Positions 31,000 through 43,397 are shown, numbered from the stretch's first letter. The stretch: DNA of 64,000 nucleotides from Conchocele bisecta (GCA_029237695.1 CM055272.1:37910901-37974900); one strand, 5' to 3'. A program made the numbers and translations. The notes: a model not told the origin generated them from the sequence alone.

Positions 31000-31734
31000 A
31001 CATGGATCAGACATTTTGAAAAGGTGTTAAATATCATAATCATACAAGTAGTCGGCTATTTTTTGTGTGATTGGGAGTGCTATATCCGATGAGCATGATG
31101 AGCAGTGATGAGAATAAAGTGGTGAACATTTACGACACTGATGTGATTCCACTGTACAGTATCATTAACTGATGCACTGCGGTACCTGTTCGCAGACATT
31201 ATGGACACAGGATAGTATTATGGTTCGGTTCAACACAATATTTACTCAAAAAATGTTTAATCGTTGTAATTATCATTTGATCATGGTCATCATACACTGG
31301 GTAGTATGGGTTAAAGAGACACGTGTCACTAGTTTGCTTAGTTAATTCACAGTCGCTTATATTTCATGGTATGCTACAATAGGTGTCATATTGTGTCACA
31401 ACGTCGTAAATGCGCCTTTTATTTTAACAATTGCAAAAGTTAATGGAACAAATTCAGATCACGCATTCGATGAACTAAATCATATTAAAGTTATAAAATG
31501 TGTATTTTGTGGTCTTTCTTGCGAAATACAATGTGTGGGATCCGTGTAGAAAATGAATGAAAAACTGTGCATTTTACAATGTCTTCTGAAAATGTCACAC
31601 TTTACAAATTACGTCGCGAATGCGTATATTTTAAAGTTACCGTAGTTTGTGTGATGCTAAATATTTGGTGATTTATATTGCACGGTAATTATATTGTAAC
31701 TACAAAATGTGTTTTGACTCATTTTTAGTAGTGT
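31000..31734. other. AT-rich non-coding stretch
   Basis: 31560-31730 shares 'aaaatgt..cacattttacaaattacgtcgc' and 'tgtaactacaaaatgtg' type text with 32860-33060, so part is an old repeat. No gene is supported. Confidence 0.35.
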
Positions 31735-32290
31735 ACATTTTTTCCGCGCAGTCGACTTAGCCATTTTCAATGTTAAGTTTTCGCGTTTTCAATGTTAAGT
31801 TTTCGTGTTTAAGTCCATTTCGTTGGTACTGTGCCACCTAGGACCACCAAACTTTCACAGCTTCATAATCAAGGGGTGCCAACCACATATCACTATCCAA
31901 CATGTTACTTTTTTTTTTAACTTGACCCATTTTTTCCGCGCAGTCGACTTATCCATTTTCAATGTTAAGTTTTCGCGTTTACAATGTTAAGTTTTCGTGT
32001 TTAAGTCCATTACTTTGGTACTGTACCACCTAGGACCACCAAACTTTCACAGCTTCATAACCAAGGGGTGCCTACCACATACAACTATCCAACATGTGAC
32101 CATTTTTTTACCTTCACCTATTATTTCTACGTAATTGACTTTTTCAACGTTAACCTTTTAACGTACGTCTGGTTAAATGTTTTGCTTAAAACTTTTTCGT
32201 TATACTATATCTCTGCAACGGCTTCGCCCATTACCTTGAAACTTCACATGGGTGTTTATCATCGTCCATATTTTCATTCTAACCCCCAAC
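31735..32290. repeat. Tandem repeat, ~192-bp unit, three copies
   Basis: 'ttccgcgcagtcgactta' occurs at about 31743 and 31935, and diverged as 'ctacgtaattgactt' at about 32127. Each unit holds 'caatgttaagttttcg', 'tactgtgccacctaggacca' and 'ggggtgccaaccacata'. Confidence 0.7.
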
Positions 32291-32640
32291 CGTGCGGCCC
32301 CTGTGATCAATGTCAAGGTCAAATTACTTTGAATTTATTTGTTAAAGTTTTTTCGTGTACTATATCTCTGCAACTGCTTCACCCATTACCTTGATACTTC
32401 ACATGGGTGTTTATCATCATTGTCGCCCCCGCTTGCGGAAAGCGCGATATCGTCGGCATTTTGGCATACGTCCGTCCGTCCGTCTCCGTCCGTCCGTCCG
32501 TCCGTCCGTCCGTACGTCCGAGTGTCCGGTTAAAGTTTTTTCTTTAAAGTTTTTCCATCTACTATATCTATTTTGTTAGTGTCCATGCCTCGCCCCAAGG
32601 CGCGACATGCAGGCCACGGCCATCTAGTCTACAAAAAGTG
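32291..32640 (+). mobile_element. Helitron-like satellite element pieces with TCCG microsatellite
   Basis: Monomers with 'gttaaagttttttcg', 'tactatatctctgcaac' and 'cttcacatgggtgtttatca' surround a head 'tgtcgcccccgcttgcgga' (32423) and (TCCG)n at 32468-32517. The tail 'caaggcgcgacatgcaggcc' resembles the end at 1810-1835. Probably one element inserted in or recombined with another. Confidence 0.5.
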
Positions 32641-32749
32641 GGTATAATTATGTTATCCAAGTGTCCATGCTTGGAAAAAACCTGGCCTTCGTGGCTTTGC
32701 CTCGTTTCTTGTTTTAACAAGTTGCCGTCGTTAATGTGATAAGATTTTC

Positions 32750-33620
32750 AACCTCTTTTTGTTGTACGAGAATGCTATTGTAATTACGAAATATTCATTT
32801 TATCTTCTTTCTAGTAATGTATATTTTATGATGGTTGCCCATGAACCTAATAAAATAGTAAACACTTCAAAATGTCTAGTGGAAATTTCACATATTGTAA
32901 ATTACGTCACTATTGTACATTATTTAAAACGTAAACGTAGTGTTTCGAGTATGAAATGTATGCCAGAATTTGTTGTAAAACAATTATATTGTAATTACAA
33001 AATGTGCTTTTTGTCATACGCCGCAAATTACGTCGCTATTGTACATTTTTAAATGTTTCCGTAACTTGTATATTATAATTAATAGCGTGCGCAAATGGCG
33101 CAAATGCGCTAATAAATTGAATATGTCACAAGAAAACAAAATTTGGCGAAAGTAATGGCGCCGGTAAAAAAAAGCAAAATTGACACAAGTCTGCTTTTCC
33201 CAGGACACGGTCTCAGTGTGCGTATTGATAGTCCAGACTGGGTTTTCGCTTACCGCTTAGCAAGCATATTTCCCTTGGAGAAAATCAATAACCAGTCCAC
33301 CTGTTTGATTTTGACAGAAGCATGTGAAGTTTTAAGTGGCGGTCAATTACTCTGTATAAACTTTATTGGGAACAGATTTGTTATGTATCATTAACAGGGG
33401 TGCGCCATAAACTGGTCAATGGATTCTTTACAAAGTTAATTATCATGGTTTATCAACAAGAGGTCACCTCCTGTTGTGGTCTAGGACGTGAATTTCGTCT
33501 GGTAAACAGGGAAATATCCGCAGATGTATTCAGTTCAAACAGCTGATGCGTACTTGAGATCCAGCCTCTTTGATACTTGTATTCAAAATTGCATGGAACC
33601 TAGTGTGTACAAGTTATAGT
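32750..33620. other. Non-coding stretch with old repeats
   Basis: 'attacgaaatattcatttta' with 'tcttctttctagt' at 32785 recurs at 34530-34560. An 83-aa plus ORF (33143-33394) lacks motifs; its 'aagtaatggcgcc' start context is acceptable, but nothing else supports it. Confidence 0.3.
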
Positions 33621-33753
33621 TTAACCCTTAGTATGAGGGAACCAACATTGAAATAATTCTAAAGTGCTGTGAGAGCTTGTTTTTGATGAAAAAAGGGAAA
33701 ACAAAATAATAATCAGCAGACGACAACATTTCATTCAGCATTGTAATGGTTAA
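33621..33753. mobile_element. 'TTAACCC' fold-back MITE, copy 4 (reduced)
   Basis: 'ttaacccttagtatgaggga', 'aataattctaaagtgctgtg', 'agagcttgtttttgatgaaa', 'cagcagacgacaac' and 'ttgtaatggttaa' follow the right half of the family. The central palindrome is absent. Confidence 0.6.
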
Positions 33754-34664
33754 ATGCCCTGGGTGGATGAACTGTGAGCAAAACAGTTTTGGAAAAAAAA
33801 ATAACTAGCGTTAAAAAGCTAGTTTTGCTAAATATAGTATTCCTATTTCCCGCGCATACCCTCGCGAGTGTGGTCACATGACTGAACACTACGTCATCGA
33901 CTGCGCCAGCGATACCATTGAGTTCTCGTATTGTTAAATTAGGTTAGTTTTGCTTATCATGCACACTTGTTGTGTTAAGGTATTACAGTGTTTGTGGTGA
34001 TTATGTAGAAGTGTGCAATGCTGATATATCTTGTAATACATCTTTTGGACAGTTTCCAGCGGGGGTGTCTATGTGTCTTATCTGCAGAAAAATGGTAGTC
34101 GGTGGTAACAGTTAAACTGTAAATCGGTGAAAGGAATTACATCACTACTAGTGGGATTTTCCAGATAGATTTCAATACGGCCAAGTAAAATTTAGCATGG
34201 AATATTCTGGATTTGCTATCCAGGACATTGAAAGTGGACATGCAGATGCGATAATTAGCCGAAAAACATATATTTATGACCAAGGGTAAGTTGCGATGGT
34301 ATTCATTGATATATCTCAACTGTTTTTGTGAAATGCATCTTCGGAGGTACCATCTGAGACACACTCACTTTAAGTCTATTGAAACTGTCTCTGAGAAACT
34401 AAGATGGTGAAATATTTTATTTTAAAGATGGCTTAAAATTTGGTTCCAACTTCACTGAAATGGCTCCAATTAATGTGAGCCTTGACAAAAGAGATGCCAA
34501 ATTTGCTGACCGATAATGCAATTGAAATTACGAAATATTAATTTTATCTTCTTTCTATTGTAGCAGTCGCATTTGAAGATAACAGATATATACCAACTTA
34601 TCTATCCCAATCCATGACCATGAACGTCTGCATGGACTTGGTGCATTCAAATGTAGTATTAATA
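33754..34664. other. Non-coding stretch
   Basis: A locally CpG-containing segment lies at 33845-33920 ('cgcgcataccctcgcgag', 'ctacgtcatcgactgcgcc'). The 75-aa minus ORF has no motif. Confidence 0.35.
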
Positions 34665-35550
34665 TTATCAACTAGATTGGTCAGTAAGAGAGGATTACAG
34701 AATACCCCCTGCGTGGGCCCAGGTACCCCTAAATATGTAAAAGAAAATCCAAGTGTGTGGGCTTGAGACCTTGACTCTGGGCTTAGCGGGGGAGGCAAGG
34801 ATGTGAATCTGTCACAGGGTGGTAGATATCCATTGGAGCAATAAGTGTGTGAAATGTGAAGCAGATCCGAGCAAGGAAATAGAAGGTACAACCGATTTCT
34901 CTGATGTTATGTTTTGTAAAGAGACTAAGTATAGTATGTGAGCTTGACCTCGAGATCAGCGAGGATTTGTCACAGCATGATAGTGGAGACTTATAGGAAT
35001 GCATGCATGACAATATTAAGAATTTTCGATGAAAGAAATAGAAGTTATAACACATTTTTCTGATGTTAAGTTTTGTAAAGAGATCAAGTATTTGGATCAG
35101 CGGGGGTTGCACGGTCGTGGATTTGGCACAGCATGGTAGTAGAGCCTTACAGGAATGCATGATTGTGTGAAATAGTAAGCATTTTAGATGTTGGAAATAG
35201 AAATTATAGCATATTTCTCTGATGTTAAATTTTGTAAAGAGACCAAGTATTTGGATCAGCGGGGGTTGGACGGTCGTGGATTTGGCACAGCATGGTAGTA
35301 GAGCCTTACAGGAATGCATGATTGTGTGAAATAGTAAGCATTTTAGATGTTGGAAATAGAAATTATAGCATATGTCTCTGATGTTAAGTTTTGTAAAGAG
35401 ACCAAGTATTTGGATCAGCGGGGGTTGCACGGTCGTGGATTTGGCACAGCATGGTAGTAGAGCCTTACAGGAATGCATGATTGTGTGAAATAGTAAGCAT
35501 TTTAGATGTTGGAAATAGAAATTATAGCATATTTCTCTGATGTTAAGTTA

Positions 35551-35581
<31 letters not shown>

Positions 35582-35642
35582 GCACTAGCGACCTGACTTC
35601 AGTATACCCCTACCCCACAACTCGTTGCGTGGGGTATTATTA
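34665..35642 (-). mobile_element. Helitron-like element, complete inverse copy (family H3)
   Basis: On the minus strand it runs from the head 'ataccccacgcaacgagttg' (35640) through 'tatactgaagtcaggtcgc', a CGTG microsatellite (35549-35585) and monomers with boundaries at 35539, 35380, 35221, 35062 and 34913 (period 159, 159, 159, 149), to 'tggggcccacg'-like text, a GTAA..TTAC stem and 'gaccaatctag' at 34675-34665. The shared end with 18993 is exactly CTAG plus TT. The 231-aa ORF at 34783-35478 is the satellite read through its three near-identical units. Confidence 0.7.
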
Positions 35643-37790
35643 TTATTACACCCACGTGATACCTGCATTATATTTACTAATGATTATGATACAGACAACC
35701 AGTGTATTATGTACATAATTGTATGTTTGCGCTAGAAACGTCAGACAATGCAAAACACGACTCTGACGTTTGTACGTAGATTTTGAGTACAGCCATGCGT
35801 ACGTGTATCTATAAACGAGCGAACATAATTTAGGAGCCGGACATAATCATCGGACTAAGCTTTATGTTCTATATAAAGCTCCGCCACTTATTTGAATCAT
35901 TCTTTTAAAATTTCGGATCATCACCGGCGGTATGGTATGTGACCATTTCCATATCAAATTCACGAAATATAAGCTACTAGATTTGGCCCAGAAGGCTAAA
36001 CAACTGCAGGCCTGATACTTGCACTCACACGTCACTTACTGCATCTCACTAATTCTGAGCAAATACCATACCACCGTGTTTTCTTCTCCGTTTCTCTCGT
36101 CTACAGAATGAGTGTAACAAATTGTCATCCAACCAAATAACAACAGATAAACGCCGCAGCTGAATTCGAATAATAGATGCTCGTATATAACGATAAACCG
36201 AGAAACGACCTTAGCTGGGCCACAACACATATTAAAGAATATATTGCATAGCACAACCTCATATGGATCATTCCCTGCTTGATCTGCTTTGCCCTGACTA
36301 ACGTTCAAATATCATCATCGTATAGGATAACACTTAACAATATGACTTGCACTCACACTCAGCCCTTTTCACGGTTTGACATACCGACATAGTGCGATAG
36401 GAGAATGAACTAACTAGATTAAATTAACAGCTCCATTGTATCCTTAATTTAATTCACATACTTCCACTTTTCACATGTTGAATTGTAACCGGGGTTTAGT
36501 TAGTTATACAAAACGTTTTTGCAGGTTTTCTGTTTCTTTATTCGATTTAGTAAACTAAATAAAACCTATAATAATATATACATAACATCTAAATCAATTT
36601 ATGATTACAGAAACACACAATATCACATACATTTCAAATTTGATATTTACAATTTATTTTTAAAATAAATACAAAAGAAACACTCATTACCAGAGTCAGT
36701 TATTCTGTATCCCATTAGTGATTGTAAAACTTAAAATGCATAAATTGGACAGTAATCCATCAATAAGGAACTAATTTGTTAGTAGCAGGAGAGATTTCAC
36801 AATCTTCTCCTGCGACTTTTCAAATGCAATTGCCAGGTTGATATATTTTAGGCGGGTAGTGCATATAATTATTTCTCTCAGTAGGGATTTCACTCAGTCA
36901 CACATATGACCTGACATTCACTCACTATCACTCACCCCATATACTACTTACACACGAGTAATTAAACACGATAGACTAGACACATCGGTAACTGTCAAAG
37001 AAGAGGAAGGAGCAGCTACCGTACATATACAGATAACAGCGCAACATACAATATAGTACATTCTACTGATAAGGACATATATCTTAATACAGACTGGGCT
37101 ACATATAAATTGTAATAAAGCGTTATGGAGTTGCCGTGGGCATTTCGTACAAACGTTCGAAGTGACAAGCTGCAGTTCTGCATACAAGTTTTGCTTCGGA
37201 TTAATATCTACCGCCATTTGCTGTTTATACACTTGGTTCCCGACAGTGTCTATCATTAGTACCCTTATTTTTGAGAAGATCTTTAATGACGCTGTCCGTA
37301 CAATCAAAACTAAAATTGCAATTTCCACTACTCATATGTTTTGACGTCCATTTTATGGGTAAAAAAAACATGCATGTGACTAATGCATATAGGGTCGCAG
37401 AGTTTCTAGGTATGTTACATTGAATCATCTTCCGTCAGACTCGGTCACGACCAGGGCAGATCCACATCAGCCGAGCTGGGTCTACACTGTTCAGCAGTCA
37501 TCGGGAACATAATTTGGTAATACATGTCAACCAACATACGGTTGGAAACAGACGTAGCTCAGCTCTGCCCTTACAATTTCGATGTAACGTCACATGAAGC
37601 TGAGAATCGTCTATCTGAATCGTTAGGCTCATTAATCGCAGCAGAACAGGTAAAGTGTATGACAAATGCAGCATGTGAAATATATACATGACAGATCAGT
37701 ATGCAAGGTACACTCCCTACTGTAAGCTGTACGGTCCCAAATGTTGGGATCAACTTAAATAAGCTGAAAATAGTGTCAAACTAGAGGTCG
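35643..37790. other. Non-coding stretch, mostly unique
   Basis: ORFs of 90 aa (36036-36308) and 126 aa (36948-37328), both minus, show no domain. 37430-37500 holds a fragment of the 'GGCTGTGACTGG' MITE interior ('cgaccagggcagatccacat', 'gtctacactgttcagc'). Confidence 0.4.
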
Positions 37791-37794
37791 ATGG

Positions 37795-38340
37795 GACATC
37801 GCATATACCCATATGCCTGTGTTTTAACAACATGAACCACTATTATAAATAGCCTTATACACATAATTTCGCATTGTGTATAACTGTTACATGACAAACC
37901 ACACAACAAATACAATATATACCCACTACTGTACTCTGTTATTATCTATCAAATCCAGTGACATGTACGCAGTTACCTGAGTGTATTGTCTCTGGTGTCT
38001 ACTCACCTACTATGTGAGTAAATATGGCTTTACCTATGGGTATCGAAAGTTTAAACATCAACATTTATTTTCAGTTTGATGGGACAAATATCTCGTCTTT
38101 TGTATAGTCTGCTGGCATAATGTGTATATCACGCCATTGTCATATCAGTCTATGATGTATTGCACACAATCTGATTTGGTTTACTGTCATAGTATTTTCT
38201 GTATGTGTCAAACGCACGAAGTGGTGAAACTGTACGATGGCTTGTACATACAAAGTTGGCGGAGATGGTAACTCAATGTACCATATAGTATACAGTAACA
38301 AGACAATATTTATATATGTTATATTCATATATCACATCAC
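37795..38340 (+). mobile_element. ~800-bp MITE family, copy lacking its left end
   Basis: 'tgcctgtgttttaacaacat', 'gaaccactattataaatag', 'tctactcacctactatgtga' and the right terminus 'gatggtaactcaatgtacca'..'agacaatatttatatatg' align with 40770-41310. Confidence 0.7.
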
Positions 38341-38394
38341 TCTTATGAAGCAATTATAAGTGAAGCCAGGTGTATCTATCTATGACCTACTACC

Positions 38395-38904
38395 TTAAAG
38401 GCACATACCCACTCAGTAGGCACAAACTATTCTTTATAGGAATTACATAAGTGTATAATTCTGTCACTATTCCACCAGTTCTAAAACTTCTGAGTGCCCG
38501 CTATACAGATATAATCATTTAATAATATCTATTTTACTGATAGTGACGCGCGGTGGTAATAGGCTATTTTCATATGCAAATGAGGCATGCTATTTTTGAA
38601 TTATTTATACTAATTAAATGCGTCACCTGAAAAAAATAATATTTTCGACAGATTATAAAGTATGATCATTGCACATAACAAATAAATACAGAGAATAAAT
38701 AGCAATGTCCGTTAACATGTTAAAGAAACACTGTTATCGCCCCTGATATCATTGTGGAAATTTAAGTCTGACATAAATGTATGATAATGCCAATCAATAC
38801 GTGGGGTAATGGTGAATGAATATTTATTTTGCCAGAAAATGTCTCAGATTTTGTCTCTGATATAAATGACATGTTGTGCTTAGTGAGTGGGAATGTACCT
38901 CTAA
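38395..38904. mobile_element. ~510-bp MITE, copy 2
   Basis: It is homologous end to end with 4371-4880; it starts 'ttaaaggcacatacccactc' and ends 'gtgggaatgtacctctaaag'. It is placed 55 bp right of the 37795 element. Confidence 0.75.
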
Positions 38905-39470
38905 AGTCCAGAAGGTGTGACAAGAATGAAATTTTCAAAATCCATATTGGGTTTCATGTAGCAGTTTATACTTGTTTTCATACTCCTTTAGGTGTTTGTT
39001 AGCATACTTTTCAAATAGTCGCGATCGGGAACAAAATAACACAGAAGTGTAGTGTGTCTTATTTTGATGTTAATTTCAACTAAAAATAGTACACGATCAG
39101 ATGTGTTGCTATCCGGAACCGGATCCTGTAATGCTAGACGATATTATTCATACAACAATGGAATTGGAAACGTGTATTCATTTTGTCTCGCCCACCAGGT
39201 GCCCTGAGACAAGAATATCCGTATAGTCACGCGGGGGTTGAATGGTGATGACATTGAACATTAATTTAATAATAATTTGTAACGATCCACTGAACTGGCA
39301 TTAGCGTCCAATTCGTGTGTGAAAACCCATTTGTTGACATCATGGCGAACACGTTGGGTGTATCAAAAGTCGCACAAATTCAGCGAATTAAAAGTTGAAT
39401 ATTATTCTGGGTCAGATAAATATTTTGAAATTCGCAAATATGTTCTATATACATTGATATAGGGGCGGAG
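38905..39470. other. Non-coding stretch
   Basis: No gene or repeat is recognised. Confidence 0.35.
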
Positions 39471-39474
39471 AAAA

Positions 39475-39622
39475 AGTATCCATCGTATGCACTGGTGTGA
39501 GAGAATGATATTCCACCCTCGCCAGAATATGTCGTCAGAAATTCGGCAAAGCCTCATTTCTGGCGACATATTCTTAAACTCGGGTGGAATATCTTTGCCC
39601 CACACCGGTGCATATGGTGGGT
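39475..39622. mobile_element. ~148-bp fold-back MITE
   Basis: 'gtatccatcgtatgcactgg', 'tattccaccctcg', 'agaatatgtcgtcagaaat' on the left pair with 'atttctggcgacatattct', 'cgggtggaatatc' and 'ccggtgcatatggtgggtac' on the right. A 67-aa minus ORF is a shadow. Confidence 0.7.
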
Positions 39623-39794
39623 ACTCTTAATATAATCTCACTGTTTCTGAAAGAAACCGTATTCCCGGTCACGTAGATATTACTGATGATTTTGCACTTA
39701 GGGGTACCGTGGCATCATTCCAGCATACATATCGACTTATGTGCTTATATGTAGGACATTCCAACATATGTAAATTAGTATGCCCCCTGTGCTA

Positions 39795-40260
39795 TAGCAA
39801 GGTGTGCATATTGCGTTTCTCTTGAGGTTTCGTACGTCTTTCGGTCCGTCCGTCCGTCCGTGTACGCTTACGTCTAAACTTAATTCCAACATGTAAAATA
39901 GTCAGTATTACGATAAAGGATTGCTTCAATACTAGGACACTTGAATCATCTGAACATTTGTCACACACTCGCGCCACCATTAACATGACCTTGACATTTG
40001 TCACCTTCCAAATATCTCTGAAACACTTAGCCATTTTGTTACGTCGAAACGTTTGTAAGAGTTTCTCCAACATGTAATATCGTCAATAATACGTGAAGGA
40101 TTTCTTTAGTACTTGAACAGTTCATTCACCTGAATATGTGTGATGCAATCACACCACCAATGGCAGGACCGTTGTGACCTTCAAAATGGTGATGAAACAA
40201 TTAGCTATTTTCTTCCGTCAAAAAGTGTGTAAGACTTTCTCAAATTCATGTTTGACACAC
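39795..40260. repeat. Satellite element with TCCG head, two ~181-bp monomers
   Basis: (TCCG)n at 39843-39861 precedes monomers marked by 'ccaacatgtaa.atcgtca.tattacg' at 39887 and 40067, each with 'gaaggattgcttcaatact' type text and a 'cattaacatgaccttgaca' core. Confidence 0.55.
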
Positions 40261-40514
40261 AATCGACGTGTGGGTTCGAATCCAAATGAAACCTATACAT
40301 TTTATTTCCTAAAGGTTTCACTTTCCAAACACAACATTGCCGTATGTATCTTTAACGGTGTCATCGAATAACACTGAAACAACTATGATTGCGACATTTG
40401 TCATTCGAAAATAAACTTTACTTGAAGTTGAACTGGTTTACTCGGTTAACCAACTATATACCTGATTATCGTTTGATTCAAATATAATTGCTTCGTAAAT
40501 GTAATGGGATATAA

Positions 40515-41420
40515 TTATGTATATCATATTATGTGAACACTGCCTCTTTACTGTATCCTATACGACACCTGGGGTGGCCAGGTCGGCCATCTTTGTGTGT
40601 TCCAGCCATCAGCCAGTTTCAGCAGTTCATCCGTTTGACAAAGAACTCAACATGTGAAGTAGAACGTATGCTATAATGTAGCTAATCACATGTAGAAAAT
40701 CCAGGAGAACGGACTCCTATCCCTTATATTACAGCAAACTGTAAAATATGTCAATTTCAGGACAGGTTTGTGCCTGTGTTTTAACAACATGAACCACCAT
40801 TATAAATAGCTTCATACACAGAAAATGGCACAAAGTATCACTTTCACCTGGAAAACCACACAACACATACCATATATACCCACTACTGTACTCTGTTATT
40901 AGATATACATCCAGTGACATGCAAGTAGTTACCTGAGTGTATTGTCCCTTGTGTCTACTCACCTACTATGCGAGTAAATGTAGCTTTGCCTATGAGTAGC
41001 GTGCACAGTAACATATGCTGTGCATCAAAAAGTTTGCACGTTGAAATTTGTTTTGAGATTAATGAGAGGAATGCTGAGATATATTGTCTTTTGTATAGGT
41101 TGCTGGCTTAATATGTATAGCTTGCCGTTCTCATATCTGTCTATTATGTATTGCACCAAATTGTATTTGGTTTACTGTCATATTACTTGCTGTATGTGTC
41201 AAAACGCACGAAGTGGTGAAACTGTACGATGGCTTGTACAGTTTGTAAAGTTGGCGGAGATGGCAACTCAATGCTCCATATAGTATACAGTAACAAGACA
41301 ATATTTAGTTGCGAACGGTAACTCTTGCAATTACTCCCGTACCGTCCTTAACTGGAGACGGACGATATGGGAGTAAATTGCAAGAGTTACCTTCGCAACT
41401 AGACAATATTCACATGTTAT
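40515..41420 (+). mobile_element. ~800-bp MITE with a nested 96-bp MITE
   Basis: The left terminus 'tatgtgaacactgcctcttt', the body as in 26935-27565, and a right terminus 'gcggagatggcaactcaatg'..'cagtaacaagacaatatt'. The terminal sequence is split by the insertion at 41306-41401 and resumes as 'gacaatattcacatg'. Confidence 0.75.
41306..41401. mobile_element. 96-bp fold-back MITE flanked by 9-bp target duplication
   Basis: 'tagttgcgaacggtaactct' (41306) pairs with 'agagttaccttcgcaacta' ending at 41401. The arms are ~42 bp with a few mismatches around 'ccttaactggag'. The flanks 41297-41305 and 41402-41410 are both 'gacaatatt'. A 9-bp duplication suits Mutator-like transposons; the class is inferred from that alone. 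Confidence 0.8.
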
Positions 41421-41619
41421 ATTCATATATCACATCACTCTTATTAAGCAATTATCATTGAAGTCAAGTATATCTATGTATTACCCAATACCTTCGAAAG
41501 TTTCAACAAAATTGTGTAGACACAGGTGAGCCAACTCATAACGAGCCGTGTCATCAGAATCTGCTCTGTTTGTCAGTATTTTGTAGATTTTATAATAAAT
41601 ACTCCTAATTCTTTCCGTG

Positions 41620-41654
41620 TGCGCGTGTGTGTGTGTGTGTGCGTGCGCGCGCGC

Positions 41655-41693
<39 letters not shown>

Positions 41694-41706
41694 GGGGGGG
41701 GGGGGC
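41620..41706. repeat. (GT)n/(GC)n microsatellite ending in oligo-G
   Basis: GT/GC dinucleotides run from 41620 to 41690, then ~15 G. The ORFs here are artefacts of the simple repeat. Confidence 0.9.
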
Positions 41707-41867
41707 ACGAACCCTGCCGTCTCGTTATTTGGCTTCCTGGTTACGACCCTGACATTTGGGATCGTACAACGTACATTTAGTTACAGTATACTGTTGTAGA
41801 AAATGTCGTTAAGAATCAATACTCATTAACATTAGTCCCATTTAAATACCGAAAGCATATAGGCCAG

Positions 41868-42106
41868 GGGGCCGTTTCACTAAACTTCGTACGACTAAAC
41901 TGTTCGTAAGTGCAAACTTATGATAGTCTGTAAAGTTCACATTAACAATGTTGTCTTGTAAATAATTATTGTATTTACATTTATTGAGCATAGGTTGCAT
42001 ATGCAGCCTATGCATAATACATGTAAATCCATAAATTGAAATCAGACGATCATAAATTTGCACTTACGAACATTTTAATCGTAGGAAGTTTAGTGAAACG
42101 GGCCCC
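41868..42106. mobile_element. MITE 'GGGGCCGTTTCACTAAACTT'
   Basis: 'ggggccgtttcactaaactt', 'gtacgactaaactgttcgta' and 'agtgcaaa' are mirrored by 'tttgcacttacgaacatttt', 'aatcgtaggaagtttagtga' and 'aacgggcccc'. The centre (41970-42032) is the same 'gagcataggttgca' hairpin as at 10244-10308. 'cag' on both sides may be a 3-bp target duplication. Confidence 0.75.
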
Positions 42107-42429
42107 AGAACACTTATGTGAGCCGATCTGGATCTACACTATTTGACGCTTCATAAATAAATCAAAGTACTGAAAGTACCGAAATGAAATATGTTATCTC
42201 CACAAAAACTGATCTCTTGCGGAACTAGAGACTGAAAGTTGCATATTTTCTCAAGCGTCATCCAGAGGCAAATGCACTATGATGGTGTAAGCCCATTCCC
42301 ATCTATACGTTTTCTCTAGAATAAATTACTGTTTGAAACTCCCAGAAAACAAGTGTACGAAACTGGCGGCGAACTGGTCAGTCACTGCTACCTAACTGTG
42401 AGAATGAAAGATTATAGCTGCTGTATTCA

Positions 42430-43045
42430 TACGCACGAAATGTCTTGATTCATATTTTCCAGAATTTACCTGATAGACTGAGCCCAAAAACTGTGCAAAA
42501 TATAGAGAATAGTATATGTACAGTTTTAGATACAAAGTCAAACAGATCAAAACGCCATTGGATAACTTGGCACAGGGCACTATTTTCTTGGTCGTACTAG
42601 CCGTTTAGGCGTAGCACGTCAATATGGCTGCCTCCATATAAATTTGCGTGACATAATATGGTATCTCGAGGGAGATAACATATACAAATGGCACATTTTA
42701 GCGACTACATGTAAGACGCATCCACACATCAGGTTTCGTGTCCGTTAGTCAAGGATCGGAAGGGCCCAAAAACTGTGCAAAATATAGAGAATAGTATATG
42801 TACAGTTTTAGATACAAAGTCAAACAGACCAAAACGCCATTGGATAACTTGGCACAGGGCACTATTTTCTTGGTCGTACTAGCCGTTTAGGCGTAGCACG
42901 TCAATATGGCTGCCCCCATAGAAATTTGCGTGACATAATATGGTATCTCGAGGGAGATAACATATACAAATGGCACATTTTAGCGACTACATGTATGACG
43001 TATCCACACATCAGGTTTCGTGTCCGTTAGTCAAGGATCGGAAAG
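42430..43045. repeat. Dispersed repeat with a 282-bp tandem duplication
   Basis: Unit 1 (42482-42763) and unit 2 (42764-43045) differ at only a handful of bases (e.g. 'cagatcaaaa'/'cagaccaaaa', 'tgcctcc'/'tgccccc', 'gtaagacgc'/'gtatgacgt'). An inverted single copy is at 15306-15590. Confidence 0.85.
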
Positions 43046-43049
43046 TAAT

Positions 43050-43330
43050 GTTGGTCCAAATGAGGTCAAAAGCTTGAAAAGTAGGTCGTGTGGACCTTCT
43101 TTTGGTATGCAACATACCTTTGGGTTATGATGCATTCACACATCAAGTTTCGTGTTCCTAGATCAAATAGTATGGGAGACAGGGAGCTGAAGAAAAGTTT
43201 TGACCAAATGCGGTCAAGCGTGAAAAATAGGTCGAGGTGACATACTTTCGGTACGCGACACACCTTTGGGTTATGACCCATGCACACATTATGTTTCTTG
43301 CCACAGGGATGCATCCATGATTGCAATAAA
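43050..43330. repeat. Two degenerate ~145-bp satellite monomers
   Basis: 'cttgaaaagtaggtcgtgtg' (43073) and 'gtgaaaaataggtcgaggtg' (43218) are followed in both by 'cacacctttgggttatga' type text and 'tgcacacatt..gtttc'. Confidence 0.55.
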
Positions 43331-43365
43331 TTGGGGCATCTGCCCCCCCCCCTTGTCTCACAAAA

Positions 43366-43366
<1 letters not shown>

Positions 43367-43397
<31 letters not shown>

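Noticed and set aside
34783..35478. 231-aa ORF, the second longest in the window
   Set aside because: It is the 159-bp satellite read through; the translation is a three-fold repeat because the period is a multiple of three. No protein family signature.
36948..37328. 126-aa minus ORF as a gene
   Set aside because: Cys/Ile-rich low-information sequence with no motif, promoter or splice evidence.
40270..40295. 'gtgggttcgaatccaaat' perfect B-box
   Set aside because: No A box at the right distance and no cloverleaf.
41481..41780. Thr/His- or Cys/Val-rich ORFs
   Set aside because: Simple GT/GC microsatellite translation.
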